64,000 bases of DNA from Dichetophora obliterata (GCA_963920525.1 OY986439.1:43430193-43494192), one strand, 5' to 3'; shown: positions 35,549-46,701, counted from the stretch's first letter. Notes: generated by a model not told the origin, from the sequence alone. Numbers and translations: made by a program.

Positions 35549-36629
35549 TAAACCTCTGCACGAGTGCGCTTGAAATGCATTTCAGAACACAGCGTTGGTT
35601 ATGTTAGGCTTTCTTTAATTAGAACAAACGTAAAACTGCAGAGAGCACTCGTGGCGTGAGCAGAACAAGAACAAAAGAAAACCGAATCAATGTTATGCTT
35701 GAGTCGACAGAGAAGAAACCAGCAGAACGAAATGACTTGAAAGTTATGTTATGAACAGCAGAACGCTTGGAGTTATGTGTTGTTTAGGTTTCATAGTTTC
35801 TGCATTTCCTTGTGAAATAAAAATCATCTAAAACGCCAAAAAAAGGGATTTTCTTATTATATATCGAAATTATAATAAGAGACTTTTTTATTTACTATGG
35901 AAATTAATTATTTTTTTTTCATTTTTCACAATATTTAATTCAATAAAAGTTATTAAAGAATTAAAAATAAATATATATTTTAAGTAACAACAAAAAAAAT
36001 TATTTAAATTTTATTGTGTTGTTTATGAGGATATTTTCTTGTTGTTTTACTTTTACTATTGGTGGTGGTTTTTTTTTATTATTGTTTCTTGCATTCTTAT
36101 GATGTTGGATTGTTGTTATTGTTGTTTTTTCTGTTGATGATTATAATGATGATTAATTTGTAAATATGATTACTAGTAATGATGTGATTACGTTTGTTGT
36201 TGGCGTTGTTGTTTATGGTAGTATTGGTGTTGTTTTTGGTCTATTGCGATGCTGTTTATGTTTTTCATTGTTATTATTTTGTGGTATATCTTAGTAAAAC
36301 TGAATGATCTACTAGAAAAATGTGATTTCGGAGGGTATATTCGGAGAAATATTTAAGGTAATTGAAAAAGAACGCCAGTATTTTATGCCAGGGCCTTAGT
36401 CAGTAATTTTTTTTCAAAATTAAAATATAGAAAAAAACATCGTGTTCTGGTAAAGCAAGCGGCGAACAAGTTCTGTTTTGAAGCCGACGAGTGCTCTGCA
36501 CTGCTCGGTTCTTGTCGTTTAATGAATTGGTTATGTTCTGCCTGACTTAACAGAGTTATGTTATGTTCTGAACTCGGCACTGTTGGCTCTACTGTTGTAG
36601 AAAAACGAGTGCATTTGTGCAGAGGTTTA
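35549..36629. mobile_element. hAT-like MITE, 1081 bp, with subterminal CAGAAC repeats
   Basis: Ends TAAACCTCTGCAC and inverse GTGCAGAGGTTTA, flanked by GTATATAA (35541-35548) and CTATATAA (36630-36637), an 8-bp duplication with one mismatch. The left 200 bp has repeated GCAGAAC words and the right 200 bp repeated GTTCTG words, i.e. inverted subterminal sites, as hAT transposases require. The centre is AT- and GTT-rich. No transposase. Confidence 0.8.
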
Positions 36630-36812
36630 CTATATAAACGGTCACAGCTAGAACAAAACTAATGCCAGAAATGAAATACTCGTACCCGATTCAACCTAAT
36701 AGCTCACATTTAATATTTTTTATACAGACATTCATCGTAAAAAATTCCTAAAGGAAAAAGTTCACAATATTCAAGGTATAATCTTAACGTTGGTGTCTAT
36801 GGATTTTTTACT

Positions 36813-37250
36813 ATCACGGCTGAACCACTGAAGCTATCACCCTTATATTCACAACATGTGTTTGTGTGGTCCTCCGAAATTTTTTTGTTTTTTATATTGA
36901 TTTTTTGTTTTTTAAATCCCCTAGGTGGCGCTGTGGTCGATTTTTAGGCACCTAGGGGGATGTTTGTGTGGTCCTCCGAAATTTTTTTGATTTTTCGATC
37001 CCCCTAGGTGGCGCTGTGGTCGATTTTTTAAAAAATTGTTTTTATAAACCGATAAAAATCGACCACAGCGCCACCTAGGGGGATCTAAAAAAACAAAAAA
37101 ATTTCGGAGGACCACACAAACATCCCCCTAGGTGGCGCTGAGGTCGATTTTTATCGGTTTTTAAAAACAATTTTTTTTAAATCGACGACAGTGCCACCTA
37201 GGGGGACCAAAAACAACAAAAAAATTACGGTAGGACCACACAGCCGTGAT
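36813..37250. repeat. Alternating palindromic array with CTCF-like AGGTGGCGCT motifs
   Basis: The block is framed by ATCACGGCTG (36813-36822) and its inverse CAGCCGTGAT (37241-37250). Inside, two modules recur in alternating orientation: 'GTGTGGTCCTCCGAAATTTT' and 'CCCCCTAGGTGGCGCTGTGG' followed by TCGATTTTT. AGGTGGCGCT occurs exactly at 36923-36932 (+), 37006-37015 (+), 37067-37076 (-) and 37130-37139 (+); a one-mismatch copy is at 37190-37199 (-) and a broken one near 36949-36958 (-). AGGTGGCGC is the known core of the Drosophila CTCF site. The structure is seen directly; binding is inference. Confidence 0.85.
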
Positions 37251-37334
37251 GCTCAGAAATACATACACTAAGAAAAAAATTAACAAATTCAAGCTTAAAC
37301 TATGACAAAACATGCTTGAAATATCATCGAGCAC

Positions 37335-37860
37335 GTTTTTGGGTTGTTTTAAGCAATTTCGTGGTTGAATAAACTGATCAAAAAGATTTTTATTTTATGG
37401 CTTTTTTGGGTTGTTTTAAGCAATGTCGTTCTTCATCAAACTGAACAAAAATACTCTTATATCGTGACGTTGTTGGGTTGTTTCAAGCAAATTCGTGCTT
37501 GACTAAACTGAAGAAAAATATTTTTATATCATGACGTTTTTGGGTTTTTTCTAGCAAATTCTTACTTGAATAAACTGAAAAAAAAATTTCTTATTTCGTG
37601 AAGTTTTTGGGTTGTTCAAAACTATTTCGTGCTTGAATAAACTGAACAAAAATATTTTTATTTCGGGAACTGACTTGTTTGAAAAAGTGAAACGAAAATT
37701 TGTTTATGTTGAGAAAGCTTTGTTCCGCTGAAGCACTGCCTTCTTTGAACAAATGAAGCGAAATAGTTTTATTCAAACCATTAATTGTTTGAAATAATAA
37801 TAATAATAAACACAAAAAAATGTAAGCAAGCGTTTGTTTGAAAAAACCGTGCTAGATTTT
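37335..37860. repeat. ~67-bp tandem repeat, about five decayed copies
   Basis: 'TTTTTGGGTTGTTT' recurs at about 37341, 37408, 37475, 37542 and 37609, each followed by 'AAGCAA.TTCGTGCTTGA' and 'TAAACTGAACAAAAAT'. Beyond 37680 the pattern fades ('TTTGAACAAATGAAGCGAAA'). Flanking words ACACTAAGAAAA (37268) and the inverse of ACACGGAGGAAAA (about 37858-37870) might be the ends of a small element. Confidence 0.8.
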
Positions 37861-38135
37861 CCTCCGTGTACGCACAATGCGCTTTTTTTAATTTTAGGAT
37901 GACATTTGGGTTTTTGTTTTGTTAAATCTTATAAAAAATATTTTTTTCGTCAGATTATAAAATATGTATTATAAATGTGGTATAAAAAACTTGATGTATT
38001 CTATGCTTTTTTTATTAAATTCGTCAAAGTTAAAACTTTTTTAACAAAAATAAGCTCAATAAAATCCAAAAAATGAAATCACGTTTAAACAATAATAACT
38101 TCGAGCACAAAGTATATTTCAAAGTTTTGTTTTTT

Positions 38136-38401
38136 ACAGCTCTATTCTGGCAAATTAACAAATTGTTAACCAGTATTTTGAATATTTCTATGTGTTTGTT
38201 GTTTTCAAAACAAAATTTAAAGCTCAAAAATCAAAATTTGTTAACGAAATTGTCAATAACTGAAAAGCAGTTGACAATTTTTACCAAAATTGTTTATTTT
38301 TGAGCTTAAAATTTTGTTTTGAAATCAAAAAATTACAATAAACACGTAAAAATATTCAAAATATTAGTTAACAATTTGTTAATTTGCCAGAATAGGGCTG
38401 T
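38136..38401. repeat. 266-bp near-palindromic foldback
   Basis: The ends ACAGCTCTATTCTGGCAAAT and inverse ACAGCCCTATTCTGGCAAAT start arms of about 120 bp that meet near 38260. The pairing is good in the outer 70 bp and looser inside. No target duplication was convincing. Confidence 0.85.
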
Positions 38402-39625
38402 TAGACTTTTTTATGTCTTAATGTCCAATGAATTTTATATAAAAAACAGTTAAAAATGTTAATAAATAAAAATAGAAAAATCTTTGAAATATGACTAAAT
38501 TTTTCAAGGAATGAAAATTTAAGTAAAATTAAGTAGAAAATATCTAGCTAGTAGTTAAGCATTATTGAAGTCAAAGGCTATGACAATCATAAAAAGCGTA
38601 CCTTCTGTTTCTGTAAAAACTTGCTGTATCTAGCTGCTATTAAGAAAGACCACTTAATATGGAAAAGTCTAAAAAGCAAATTTTGCCCTAAAATGCACTG
38701 ATTTCCAAGACAATTTGTAGGTACTCTTAAATTTAAAGAACAATAAAATAGAATTCACAATTTCAAACAAGTTGTGACCTTATTTTGTATTTGCAATGAT
38801 TTTTAAAAAAAGTTAAATTTCGTTAATTTATTAATATTTCGTTAAAAATATTGTTTTGTAGGAGATAAATCTAAAAATTATACGATTTGAAATATTTTTA
38901 GCATGACGTTTGAGTGAAGTGAAATAAACTAAATTTACTATATAAAGACATAAATAAGCAATTTTATACGGGTTTTTTTTTATTAAAAAAAATATGGTTT
39001 GTATGGGAGGTAGACGATGCAGTTGGCCTAGAATTCTGTGCTGTTACTTAATTTAGGCTTAAACTCAATTATACAAAATTTCATGGCCCTAGCTTTTATA
39101 GTTTCTGAGCTAATGCAAATGGCATCCTAAAATCGAAAAAAGCGCACTGTGCAACGTAAAGATTATACCTTAAATTTTGTGAATTTTTTCTTTAGGAATA
39201 TTTTACGATAAATTTTTGTATAAAAACGTATAAGATATCAATTTTGTTCTAACTGTGCGCATTTATATACAAAAATTTTTGACAAAAATTCCTTAAGAAA
39301 AAATTTACAAAATTGAAGATATGATAAGTAAAGTGCACCCCTATCGCCCTCTTTTTTTAATAACTTTTCATACCCGATCCCAAAATCGCCCAGGCAACAT
39401 AGGTTTGCAAATCGACCCAGCCTAATAAATACATATTATTTTTTTTCGTTTTTTGTCGTTTGTAAATGTTTTTTTGAATCTTAAGAAAATCAAAAATGGA
39501 ATCAAAAATAAATAATCTTACTCTTTACAAGTTGTAAGCATTAATGACACAAGCTCAAGCAATGCATGACCTGAAAAAGCCATGTTTTAATAGTTCCGAT
39601 GCAATGCTCAATAATATCTTCTCAC

Positions 39626-40290
39626 CTGGGCTCTCATCACGTAACTTTTAAAACGACTATCGTTTGAACGATACTATCCGACGATATCGTTTTTAGTTTG
39701 CTTCATATAAGTCCATCGCTATCGTCTCGTCTATCGTTGAGTTTTCTACTGTTTGAAAGAATCTGTAAAACATATATGCAGTGCCAAAAGTGAGATTAGC
39801 TTTATGTTTAATTTGTTTTTGGATTTGTTTGCTTTAAAAGTGAAAATTTGAGGAAAACTGTAAGCATATTTAATTAGTTATTTTGATGATAATGTTTTGA
39901 AAATATATTGTTCGGCAGCGACACCTAAGTTAATGGAAATATTGCAACACTTTATTGATGAACATCCGCAGCTGAGCCACAATTACGTCGCAAACATAGT
40001 GTAGGAACGACATTCCATCTATTTGCTAAGGACCACTTTAACAAACAAGTGCCCAAAACATTATAAAATTATTTTTATTATTTCCAACCAGAAAAATAGC
40101 CAAACGATAACAAATTAGCTATCGCGCCAAGCAATCGTTTCGACGATACTATTTGACAGTTGTTTGCCATACATGAAGCAAGCAAAACGATATCGTTTAG
40201 ACGATACATAAAATTAAAGGTTACGTGATGTTAAAGTATCGTTGAAACGATGTCATCAAACGATTCTCGTCATACGTGATGAGAGCCCTG
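39626..40290. mobile_element. hAT-like MITE rich in ATCGTTTNNACGAT palindromes
   Basis: Left end CTGGGCTCTCATCACGTA and inverse of right end CAGGGCTCTCATCACGTA; the right end keeps the hAT-type CAG. Flanking 8-mers (CTTCTCAC, TTCTTCAT) match only partly. Both halves carry repeated palindromes such as ACGATATCGT and ATCGTTTGAACGAT, probably subterminal sites. No coding sequence. Confidence 0.6.
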
Positions 40291-41596
40291 TTCTTCATCA
40301 ATGCCATTGGGTAGTAGGATGCTCTACAAAGAAAGCTTCGGAAAAGCACTGGAAGGAGTTATTTTAGGCAATATATTTTATGTCTTCTCTACACTTTATC
40401 ATCTTTATTTTCCTGCTCTAACTTTCTTCTCTAATGATTATGTTTTCTTATTTCTTTAATCAATGATTATTTGAATTGAATTGAAATTGAAAAAAGCAAT
40501 GTTATCCTACCAGGCAAATTTGTTAATAAATATTTATATCTCTTTTGTTAATCTCTGCCAGTGTACTAAAAGCTTTTAGTATAATTCGATTGCTAAGACA
40601 CAAACCTTTCAATCAAAAGAAATAGTAGCTCCAGCTGTGTATAAAAGCACAAATTTGTAAGCTAGTTTTGCTTAAAGCTCATACAACCTTCTGAAAAAAA
40701 AGCTTCCTTGGAACTTTGAAAAGCTAAATTGGTGTCCTTTAAAGCTCCGAAAGGATTGACAGTTGTGTTATCTTAACATTTGTTAGCGTAGGTGGTAACC
40801 AACACAATTCGAAAGCTTTCAACTGTAGTTTCTACTTCTACGATAAAGTTTGCTGCATGTGGCATGCGCAATCACCTCCACCTGATAGACAGGCCGTGAA
40901 AATAGATGGCAGTCAAACTGGCTGACAGTTAGACCAACACGACAACTGAATGCACAATGAGTATGTGTTGCCAAGTGTGCCACAGGGCATGGTTTACGGC
41001 AGCTAATGAAGCGAGAAGCTCTACGCCAACGGCATGCAACAACTATTAAATGTGTAACAGCAACGAAAATAAACAGCAGCTTCAACAAAAATAATATCAA
41101 CAAAAAAAATATCAACAACTTTTAAAGTTTAACAAGAATGTGTCAAGCTTCGGTGAGGCGTAAATCAATCGTGCATGGCGCAACGTGGAACTCGTGGTTT
41201 TTATCTTGTGGCTGCGTGCAGTTTCAGGCTTTTCTTATGGTTCTTTGTTGATTTTTTTGTTCATGTTGTTACTGTTATTGTTGTTGTTGTTGTTGTTATT
41301 ATGTGGTTGTCTCTGTGTTCCAGCTTGGTAATTAATGAGCCAATGTTGCCACAACGATGTCAAGTGTGTAATTTTAATGAATGCCACAAGAAAGCTTTTT
41401 TAAATTAAACCCTGACAGAATGTTCTTTCGTTTAAAAATGTTCAGAAAAAGACTCGTTGCAATCAAAATGAATATATGCTGAATGACGTCAAAAGAATTC
41501 ACTATTGGTCACAATAGCAATTTCAATAATTATATTTTAAAATACAATGATGACTTTGAGTTAAAAGATTAAATTTAAATTTTAAAATTTTTTTAT
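40291..41596. other. Mixed-composition DNA, possibly host
   Basis: Contains an 18-bp palindrome TACTAAAAGCTTTTAGTA (near 40564-40581) and a (GTT)n microsatellite (about 41277-41300). The stretch 40800-41170 has higher complexity than its surroundings and no repeat character, so it may be unique host DNA. No coding region recognised. Confidence 0.4.
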
Positions 41597-41610
41597 CAAG
41601 AAGATAATAA

Positions 41611-41944
41611 AAAAAAAAATAAACTGGCCATTTCAGCCCTTGAAAGGACTTTGACCTAGCTTCTATTGATCAATTGTGTTGTGTGTGTTATTAAATGTTT
41701 GATCACAAATGACCGAGAACTGGACCTACGAGTTTTATGCCGTCTCCGAACGGCTTATGTTCTCAAGAAGCTTTACAAGGCAATTTTTACTCTCTGAGAT
41801 TTGCCATTGTCTGCAGAGAGGGGACGACCGAACAGAAAAATTAATTCAATTGAAAAAACTTTCTGTCTGAGCTGGAATTGAACCCGGGCTACCGCGGTTC
41901 TTTAGCTTAGGGGCCACGCACTCTACCCACTAGGCTACGGTCGC
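41611..41944 (-). mobile_element. tRNA-derived SINE with 14-bp target duplication
   Basis: SINEs are Pol III-transcribed non-coding retroelements moved by a LINE's enzymes. On the minus strand the head 'GGCGACCGTAGCCTAGTGGG' carries an A box (41922-41937) and 'GGGTTCAATTCC' is the B box (41874-41885). The acceptor ends do not pair, so it is not a tRNA gene. The body contains 'GTTCGGAGACGGC' and 'GTAGGTCC', words I associate with a widespread fly SINE. The 3' end is a T-rich run as seen on the minus strand next to the duplication CAAGAAGATAATAA at 41597-41610, repeated at 41945-41958. Confidence 0.9.
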
Positions 41945-41958
41945 CAAGAAGATAATAA

Positions 41959-42492
41959 TACACAAAAAAATCAGTCGAAAGAATCGAACAATTTGGTTGT
42001 AAAACACTTAAGAACATGTATTACTTTTTGAGAACAAATTTAACGCTCTCTTAAGTCACATAAGCTACTGGATTGTAGAAATTTTTCGGTGCATCATGAT
42101 GATATAGTTTTTTATTCAATTTTAAAAAAGTGGACTCAAACATCTTTGCTTCAGACAAAAATTGCGTATCAGTTTTTTAATTCGATGCTTTAAGGTGATT
42201 TCTATTAGAATAATTTTTTTGACCTTAAGTCAAGATTTTCTCAAAATCCTTATATTGAGTGGCAGATTCGTAATCAAAAACCTGGAAATAATTGAAAACA
42301 GTTGTCGGTTTCTTACTCATATTGATGAATTGAAGCACGCAGTGCTATCACCATCAAACTGCACTTTTTCAAGATATAGTTTTTTTATCCTTAAAAAAAA
42401 AATTACAGAAATATTTTTTGCAAAAAACTTGAATAAAAGGTATTGAAAAATAGTTGGTTGTAAGTCATTTACTATTTAAATTTAAATAAAAT
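41959..42492. other. AT-rich DNA, nothing recognised
   Basis: No feature could be supported in this stretch between the SINE and the Tc1 relic. Confidence 0.35.
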
Positions 42493-43766
42493 CATTTTTT
42501 GCAACACAGAAAAGTATACATACGAGTGTTTCATTTAACTGTTATTTAAAGAGAAAGCGATCGCATGATGAATTTATATTTTTTTTTAATGGACAGTTTT
42601 GACTTCTAGTCTTATATTAATCACTTTCTGATCAAGTGCTAATTAGTTTTTTTGCAAATGGGTCCAAAAGTTAGAGAAATATGTTTTGACGTGCGAGAAC
42701 TAATTATTAAGCATAAAAAAAATGGAAAACCTTTACGGGAAATCGCAAATATAGTTGGACGTCCAAAGTCAAGTGTACAAACAGTGATTAAAAATTATAA
42801 TGAAACCAAATCACTGAAAAACATACCAGATGTGGACACCCTCCAAAAATTGACACACGTGTAAAAAGACATATACTAACTTAAATCTGAAAAAATAGAA
42901 AAAAAAAACAGCAATGACATAGCTAAAGACATGGAAAATGCCGAAATTGTTCTTGTTCACCCGGAAACAATGCGAAGTGTATTAAAGAAAAGTGGATTTC
43001 ATAGCCGCATTCCACGAAAAACCCGTTTATTTGTGCTATTTATATTAACTTTGCAAAGCTGAATTTTGATATAGATGAAACGTTTTGGAAGAATGTTGTG
43101 TTTAGCGATGAGAGCAAATTCAAGCTATTTGGATGTGATTGTGCAAGCAGAAGGTATGGCGCAAAAAGTACGAGGCACTCCTTCCGAAAAATTTAATTCC
43201 GACAATAAAGCATGGAGGAGGATCGGTATTGGTATGGGGTTGCAGTCGGCAATTGAGGTAGGAAACTTAGTGTTTATTGACATAACCATCGATCGAATCG
43301 TATATTTGAACCTACTACAACAAAGTTTGATGGAATTGGTGCATGAAATGGGTCTTACGGAAAGCTGATACTTCCAACAAGACAACGACACCAAGCACAC
43401 AGCTGTTGTTGCTAAGAAGTAGTTGCTGTACAATGTACCAAAGCAGCTTCATTCTCCTCCCCAGTCGCCGGACTTGAACCCCATCGAAAATTTGTGGGAT
43501 GAGTTGGACCGCCATGTTCGAAAAAGGACAATAAAAAACAAACATGATCTTAAAAATGCACTTATGAAAGAATGGTCGAAAATTACATTACAAACAACAA
43601 CAAAACTAGTATTTTCGATGAAAAACAGATTGAGCGCAGTTTTAGGGAGCAATGCCAGATCAACAAAATACTAAATTTTTCTTTATTTTTGTTTCTATTA
43701 AACATTTTGTAAGATGTATACTTTTGTATACATCTGTATATATACTTTTCTGTGTTGCGAAAAATG
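42493..43766 (+). mobile_element. Tc1-like (DD34E) element, approximate limits
   Basis: CATTTTTTGCAACACAGAAA (42493) and an inverse copy ending at 43766 (…CTGTGTTGCGAAAAATG) form inverted repeats of about 24 bp that extend inward through AAGTATA. A size of about 1.27 kb fits a Tc1 element, but I found no TA exactly at these ends, so the true termini could lie further out. Confidence 0.7.
42652..43674 (+). pseudogene. Tc1-family DD34E transposase, several frameshifts and stops
   Basis: 42658 onward reads 'MGPKVREICFDVRELIIKHK' and 'GKPLREIANIVGRPKSSVQT', a Tc1 N-terminal helix-turn-helix. The catalytic core starts near 43080 after a frameshift; a second frame shows 'QQDNDTKHTA' (second D, about 43380) and 'SPDLNPIENLWDEL' (E, about 43480). 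Exactly 34 positions lie between these D and E, one of them a TAG. The protein ends 'NRLSAVLGSNA' at 43674. At least two frameshifts and three stops make it inactive. Confidence 0.9.
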
Positions 43767-44017
43767 GAAATCTGTTTAATTTTTAATCGTTTTAATTTAT
43801 TTTAAGTACAGATTTATCCTATATAATTTTTTTGTAAGGAAAGCTTATACTTTGGTCAGAAAAAAGTTTTTGAGGGGTGTACGTACTCTGTAATCTGTGT
43901 GACTGAATGTTGTCATTGCAATTCACTATCAGCTGTTTTTGACAAGAGCGGGAAAACATAATTTTATCATTTTGAGAGAGAAGTGTCAAAATCACTAACA
44001 CCTCTATTTTTTACTTC

Positions 44018-44410
44018 ATGGTACGAACAAGAAAACTTAATGACTATAGGAGCGTTTCTCATTCTGCGTTCATAGCTCTTAACGAGAAACACGATCTTAA
44101 GCGGCGGGGGTTGGCAGCCGATGGTAAAGCATAGCTTATTGAACAACTGACAAGTTTCCGTCACTGGGACCCCAAACAGCACAGCATCCGCAGCAACCTC
44201 TTTACGCGCAATATCATCGACAACTTCAACTTCTTTCAATACGACCATCCACTCTCTCAAAGCAGCCACTCCCGTTACTCCAGCATCAGCATCAGAGCCC
44301 GAACAGAACCAAAGCGGATGTCGGATGGCGGGCCTCTCTCGGAGAAATCCACTGAGAACACGTCCAGAATAGGAGCGGTTGTCAGTTGTCGGATCATGGT
44401 TGCATTTCAT
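44018..44410 (+). pseudogene. SAP-domain gag-like protein, one internal stop
   Basis: An ATG at 44018 opens 'MVRTRKLNDYRSVSHSAFIA', then 'HDLKRRGLAADGKA' followed by TAG (44132-44134) and 'LIEQL'. This matches a SAP DNA-binding motif as found at the start of gag-like proteins of some insect retroelements, and in nuclear proteins. After the stop the frame runs on for about 90 codons, rich in S, N and H. The identity as a retroelement gag is inference. The minus-strand 147-codon frame here is a shadow. Confidence 0.5.
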
Positions 44411-44584
44411 ATTGGGAATGATACAAATTATTTTATATTATGCTTTGAATTCACATAAATCCAACACAGGCACAAAAACAGAATGTCAGATCATAGTAAA
44501 AACTAAGAAAGTAACACTGAACGTACCCAATCTTTAGCAAAATATGGCAGCATTTAAGTCACTCAGAGAGATCCACCACTCGTC

Positions 44585-44945
44585 AGAGAAAAATTAGAAT
44601 TCTATTCTGGCGTTTTCCCGTCACGCATTTCTATGGCGATTTCATTTTTGGCGGCTGCATGTAATTTCATGTATTTTGTAGCACTGCGAATCCAATAACC
44701 GACATCCGCTTTGGTTCTGTTCGGGCTCTCACACTCAATATTTTCAAGGCGTACAATGACATCAGCAATTACGGCATCCACACTGTTTATCTTCTCCTTC
44801 CATTTATTCCCGAGCCCTTCTATTTTGTCATTAAACTCATCGCGAAGTTTGCCTAATTCACTTTACATGCTGCTAATGAGCAATTCAGTATGTTGTTCTT
44901 GACGCAAATCCAGCTGGTCGGTTTGTTTATTTAGCCACTCATCCA
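44585..44945 (-). pseudogene. Coiled-coil gag-like fragment, inverted relative to the SAP piece
   Basis: The minus strand reads 'LDLRQEQHTELLISSM' then a stop, 'KLRDEFNDKIEGLGNKWK' and 'IADVIVRLENIE', a charged coiled-coil-like segment, then 'SPNRTKADVGYWIRSATKY'. A ~30-bp segment coding 'SPNRTKADVG' occurs also on the plus strand at 44299-44328, so both pieces may come from one protein gene with an inversion or from two opposed copies. Confidence 0.45.
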
Positions 44946-44960
44946 ATTGATAAACAGTAA

Positions 44961-45630
44961 AGGCCCATTTCCAATAACGCGTGAGATGCGTTTCGTAAAT
45001 TGACGCAAATATTCAATTCATGAAGACACACATCTGCAGCGGCATGCCGGAGTGCCTGACTATATGGGCGAGGAGTTCAAAAATGCATTTAAGAACAGGC
45101 GGTGGTGCAAATGGTCACAGGCACTTAAGACGCGCTCCACATTCACGATATATCTGCAGCGGCATGCCGGAGTGCCTAACTATATGGGTGAGTTCCAAAA
45201 TGCATTTTTACAAAGCATCAGTGTGTTTTATTTTGAATTAGTTAGAAGATTATTAGCCAAAACTGCGCAATTATACTATTTTTAAGAATATCAACAGAGC
45301 TGCGCAGTTTTTGTATTTTAACTTAGCACCAATTCAAAATAAAACACACCGATGCTTTATAAAAATGCATTTTCGAACTCGCCCTATCTGTCCATACTGC
45401 AGCAAAACCTTTTACGGGACCAATACTATGCAGGAAGACAAAACACAAAGCATCAGTGTATTTTATTTTGAATAAACTTCCAAAACTTTTACACATTAAA
45501 ATTATGCTTCGCTAAGCAGAAGACCAGCAACCATATGTTCACGCACACGCACCATTGGAAATTGCTTTTTTTTCCGCAGCTTCCGCAGCGTAAAACGCAA
45601 CGCATCTCACGTGTTATTGGAAATGGGCCT
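44961..45630. mobile_element. Harbinger-type MITE, 670 bp
   Basis: Ends AGGCCCATTTCCAATAACGC and inverse, continuing for about 30 bp (GTGAGATGCGTTKCG), with TAA at 44958-44960 and 45631-45633. Inside, 'CTGCAGCGGCATGCCGGAGT' occurs directly repeated (45031 and 45152), and 'AAAGCATCAGTGTGTTTTAT' recurs in both orientations (about 45213, 45330 and 45447). No coding potential. Confidence 0.88.
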
Positions 45631-45907
45631 TAAGAATTGAGCCGAGTCATCGAAGAGCCAGACTACGTTGGTGTTGAAAGCAGGTTCTTGGAGTGCAATG
45701 TTTTAGCTCTAGTTGTTATTGCGCTTGCTGATGGTGTGCGTGTTTGTTTTGGTGGGAAATTTACTTGGGCTTATATTTTATTTATAATCAGCAATAAAAA
45801 TTGCTTAAATTTAGAGACAGCTTTGATAATAGCTGAGGCACAACAGTAACGATCAATACTATTAGCTTTTTTCAAGTTTGAGTTCAAAGCGGTCTAGTTA
45901 ACACTTA

Positions 45908-46701
45908 GGCTGCGTTCATAGTAAACGCTTTTAGCTTAGCCGAGAGATTTAGCTGAAAAACGCTTTGCGTATAATCATATACAAAAGCTCAAAGTGTTCA
46001 TAGTGCCAGCATAAAGCTAGCCTAAAGTTTAATTTCAAATGCTTTTCAGCGCTTATATCTCCATCTTGCTTGCTCACACAGAAAAATAATTTTGTTTTTT
46101 ATGCTTTGTTGTAGAGCATTTTTAAAATGCTATTTGGCACATGTTTATCTATTTTGCCTGTTAACAATATTTTCGTTGATTTTTTTGTGCTGAAGTTTTA
46201 ACCGTTGTTGTGTTGTTGTTGTGTTGTTCTTGTTGTGTTGTTGTTCTGTTGTTGTTGCGTTATGGTCCTTTTGTGGTGCTTTTCAGTTGTATGCACTTGT
46301 GTATTCTATCTCGTTTGTTTACATAGTTTTCGTTGTTCTTGCTTACTTCTTGGGTACTTTTTGTGTTTAACTTTCCACCGTTGTTATGCTTTCTGTTTTC
46401 AAGTTTCTTTCCTTTGTTATTGGTTTGATCTTTCATTTGTGATCATCGCGAATCTACATACTCATTAAACAAAAACATTTTTTATTTACTTTGCAAAACA
46501 CAATTTCGGGCATTATTTTCCAAAGAAACAAATGAAAAAAGAAAGCATATCAGCCACAAGCATAAAGCGCGCACTATGAACACCAATAAGCTCAATAAGC
46601 TACTTTTGCAGCTTGAATAAGCGTTCAATATGATCAAAAAAAGCTTGACAAAGCAGCTTTATGCATCAGCTTCAGCCAAAGCGTCCACTATGAACGCGGC
46701 C
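45908..46701. mobile_element. Harbinger-type MITE, 794 bp
   Basis: Ends GGCTGCGTTCATAGTAAACG and inverse GGCCGCGTTCATAGTGGACG, flanked by TTA (45905-45907, 46702-46704). Subterminal copies of 'GTTCATAGTG' occur inside both ends (near 45991 and 46571 inverse). The centre contains a GTT/GTG microsatellite (about 46201-46275) that creates a spurious open frame. Confidence 0.88.

Larger units (their letters stand above)
35364..39422. mobile_element. Composite long-inverted-repeat element, 4.06 kb
   Basis: Left (GGCTAGGTCGATTTGTATGG) and right (inverse GGCTGGGTCGATTTG) ends begin inverted arms sharing 'GTTGCCTGGGCGATTTT', 'GATCGGG' and 'TTGTGAATTTTTTCTTTAGG'. The left arm continues after a nested hAT-like MITE (to about 36800) and the right arm spans about 39150-39422. 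TA lies outside the right end; the left has CA. Between the arms sit the CTCF-like palindrome, a 67-bp tandem array and a 266-bp palindrome. It could instead be two separate inverted copies. Confidence 0.5.

Noticed and set aside
37335..37680. CRISPR-like array
   Set aside because: The ~67-bp units are whole-unit tandem repeats with no distinct spacers, in a eukaryotic transposon-rich context.
46205..46468. 87-codon Cys/Val-rich frame
   Set aside because: Created by a GTT/TGT microsatellite inside a Harbinger-type MITE.
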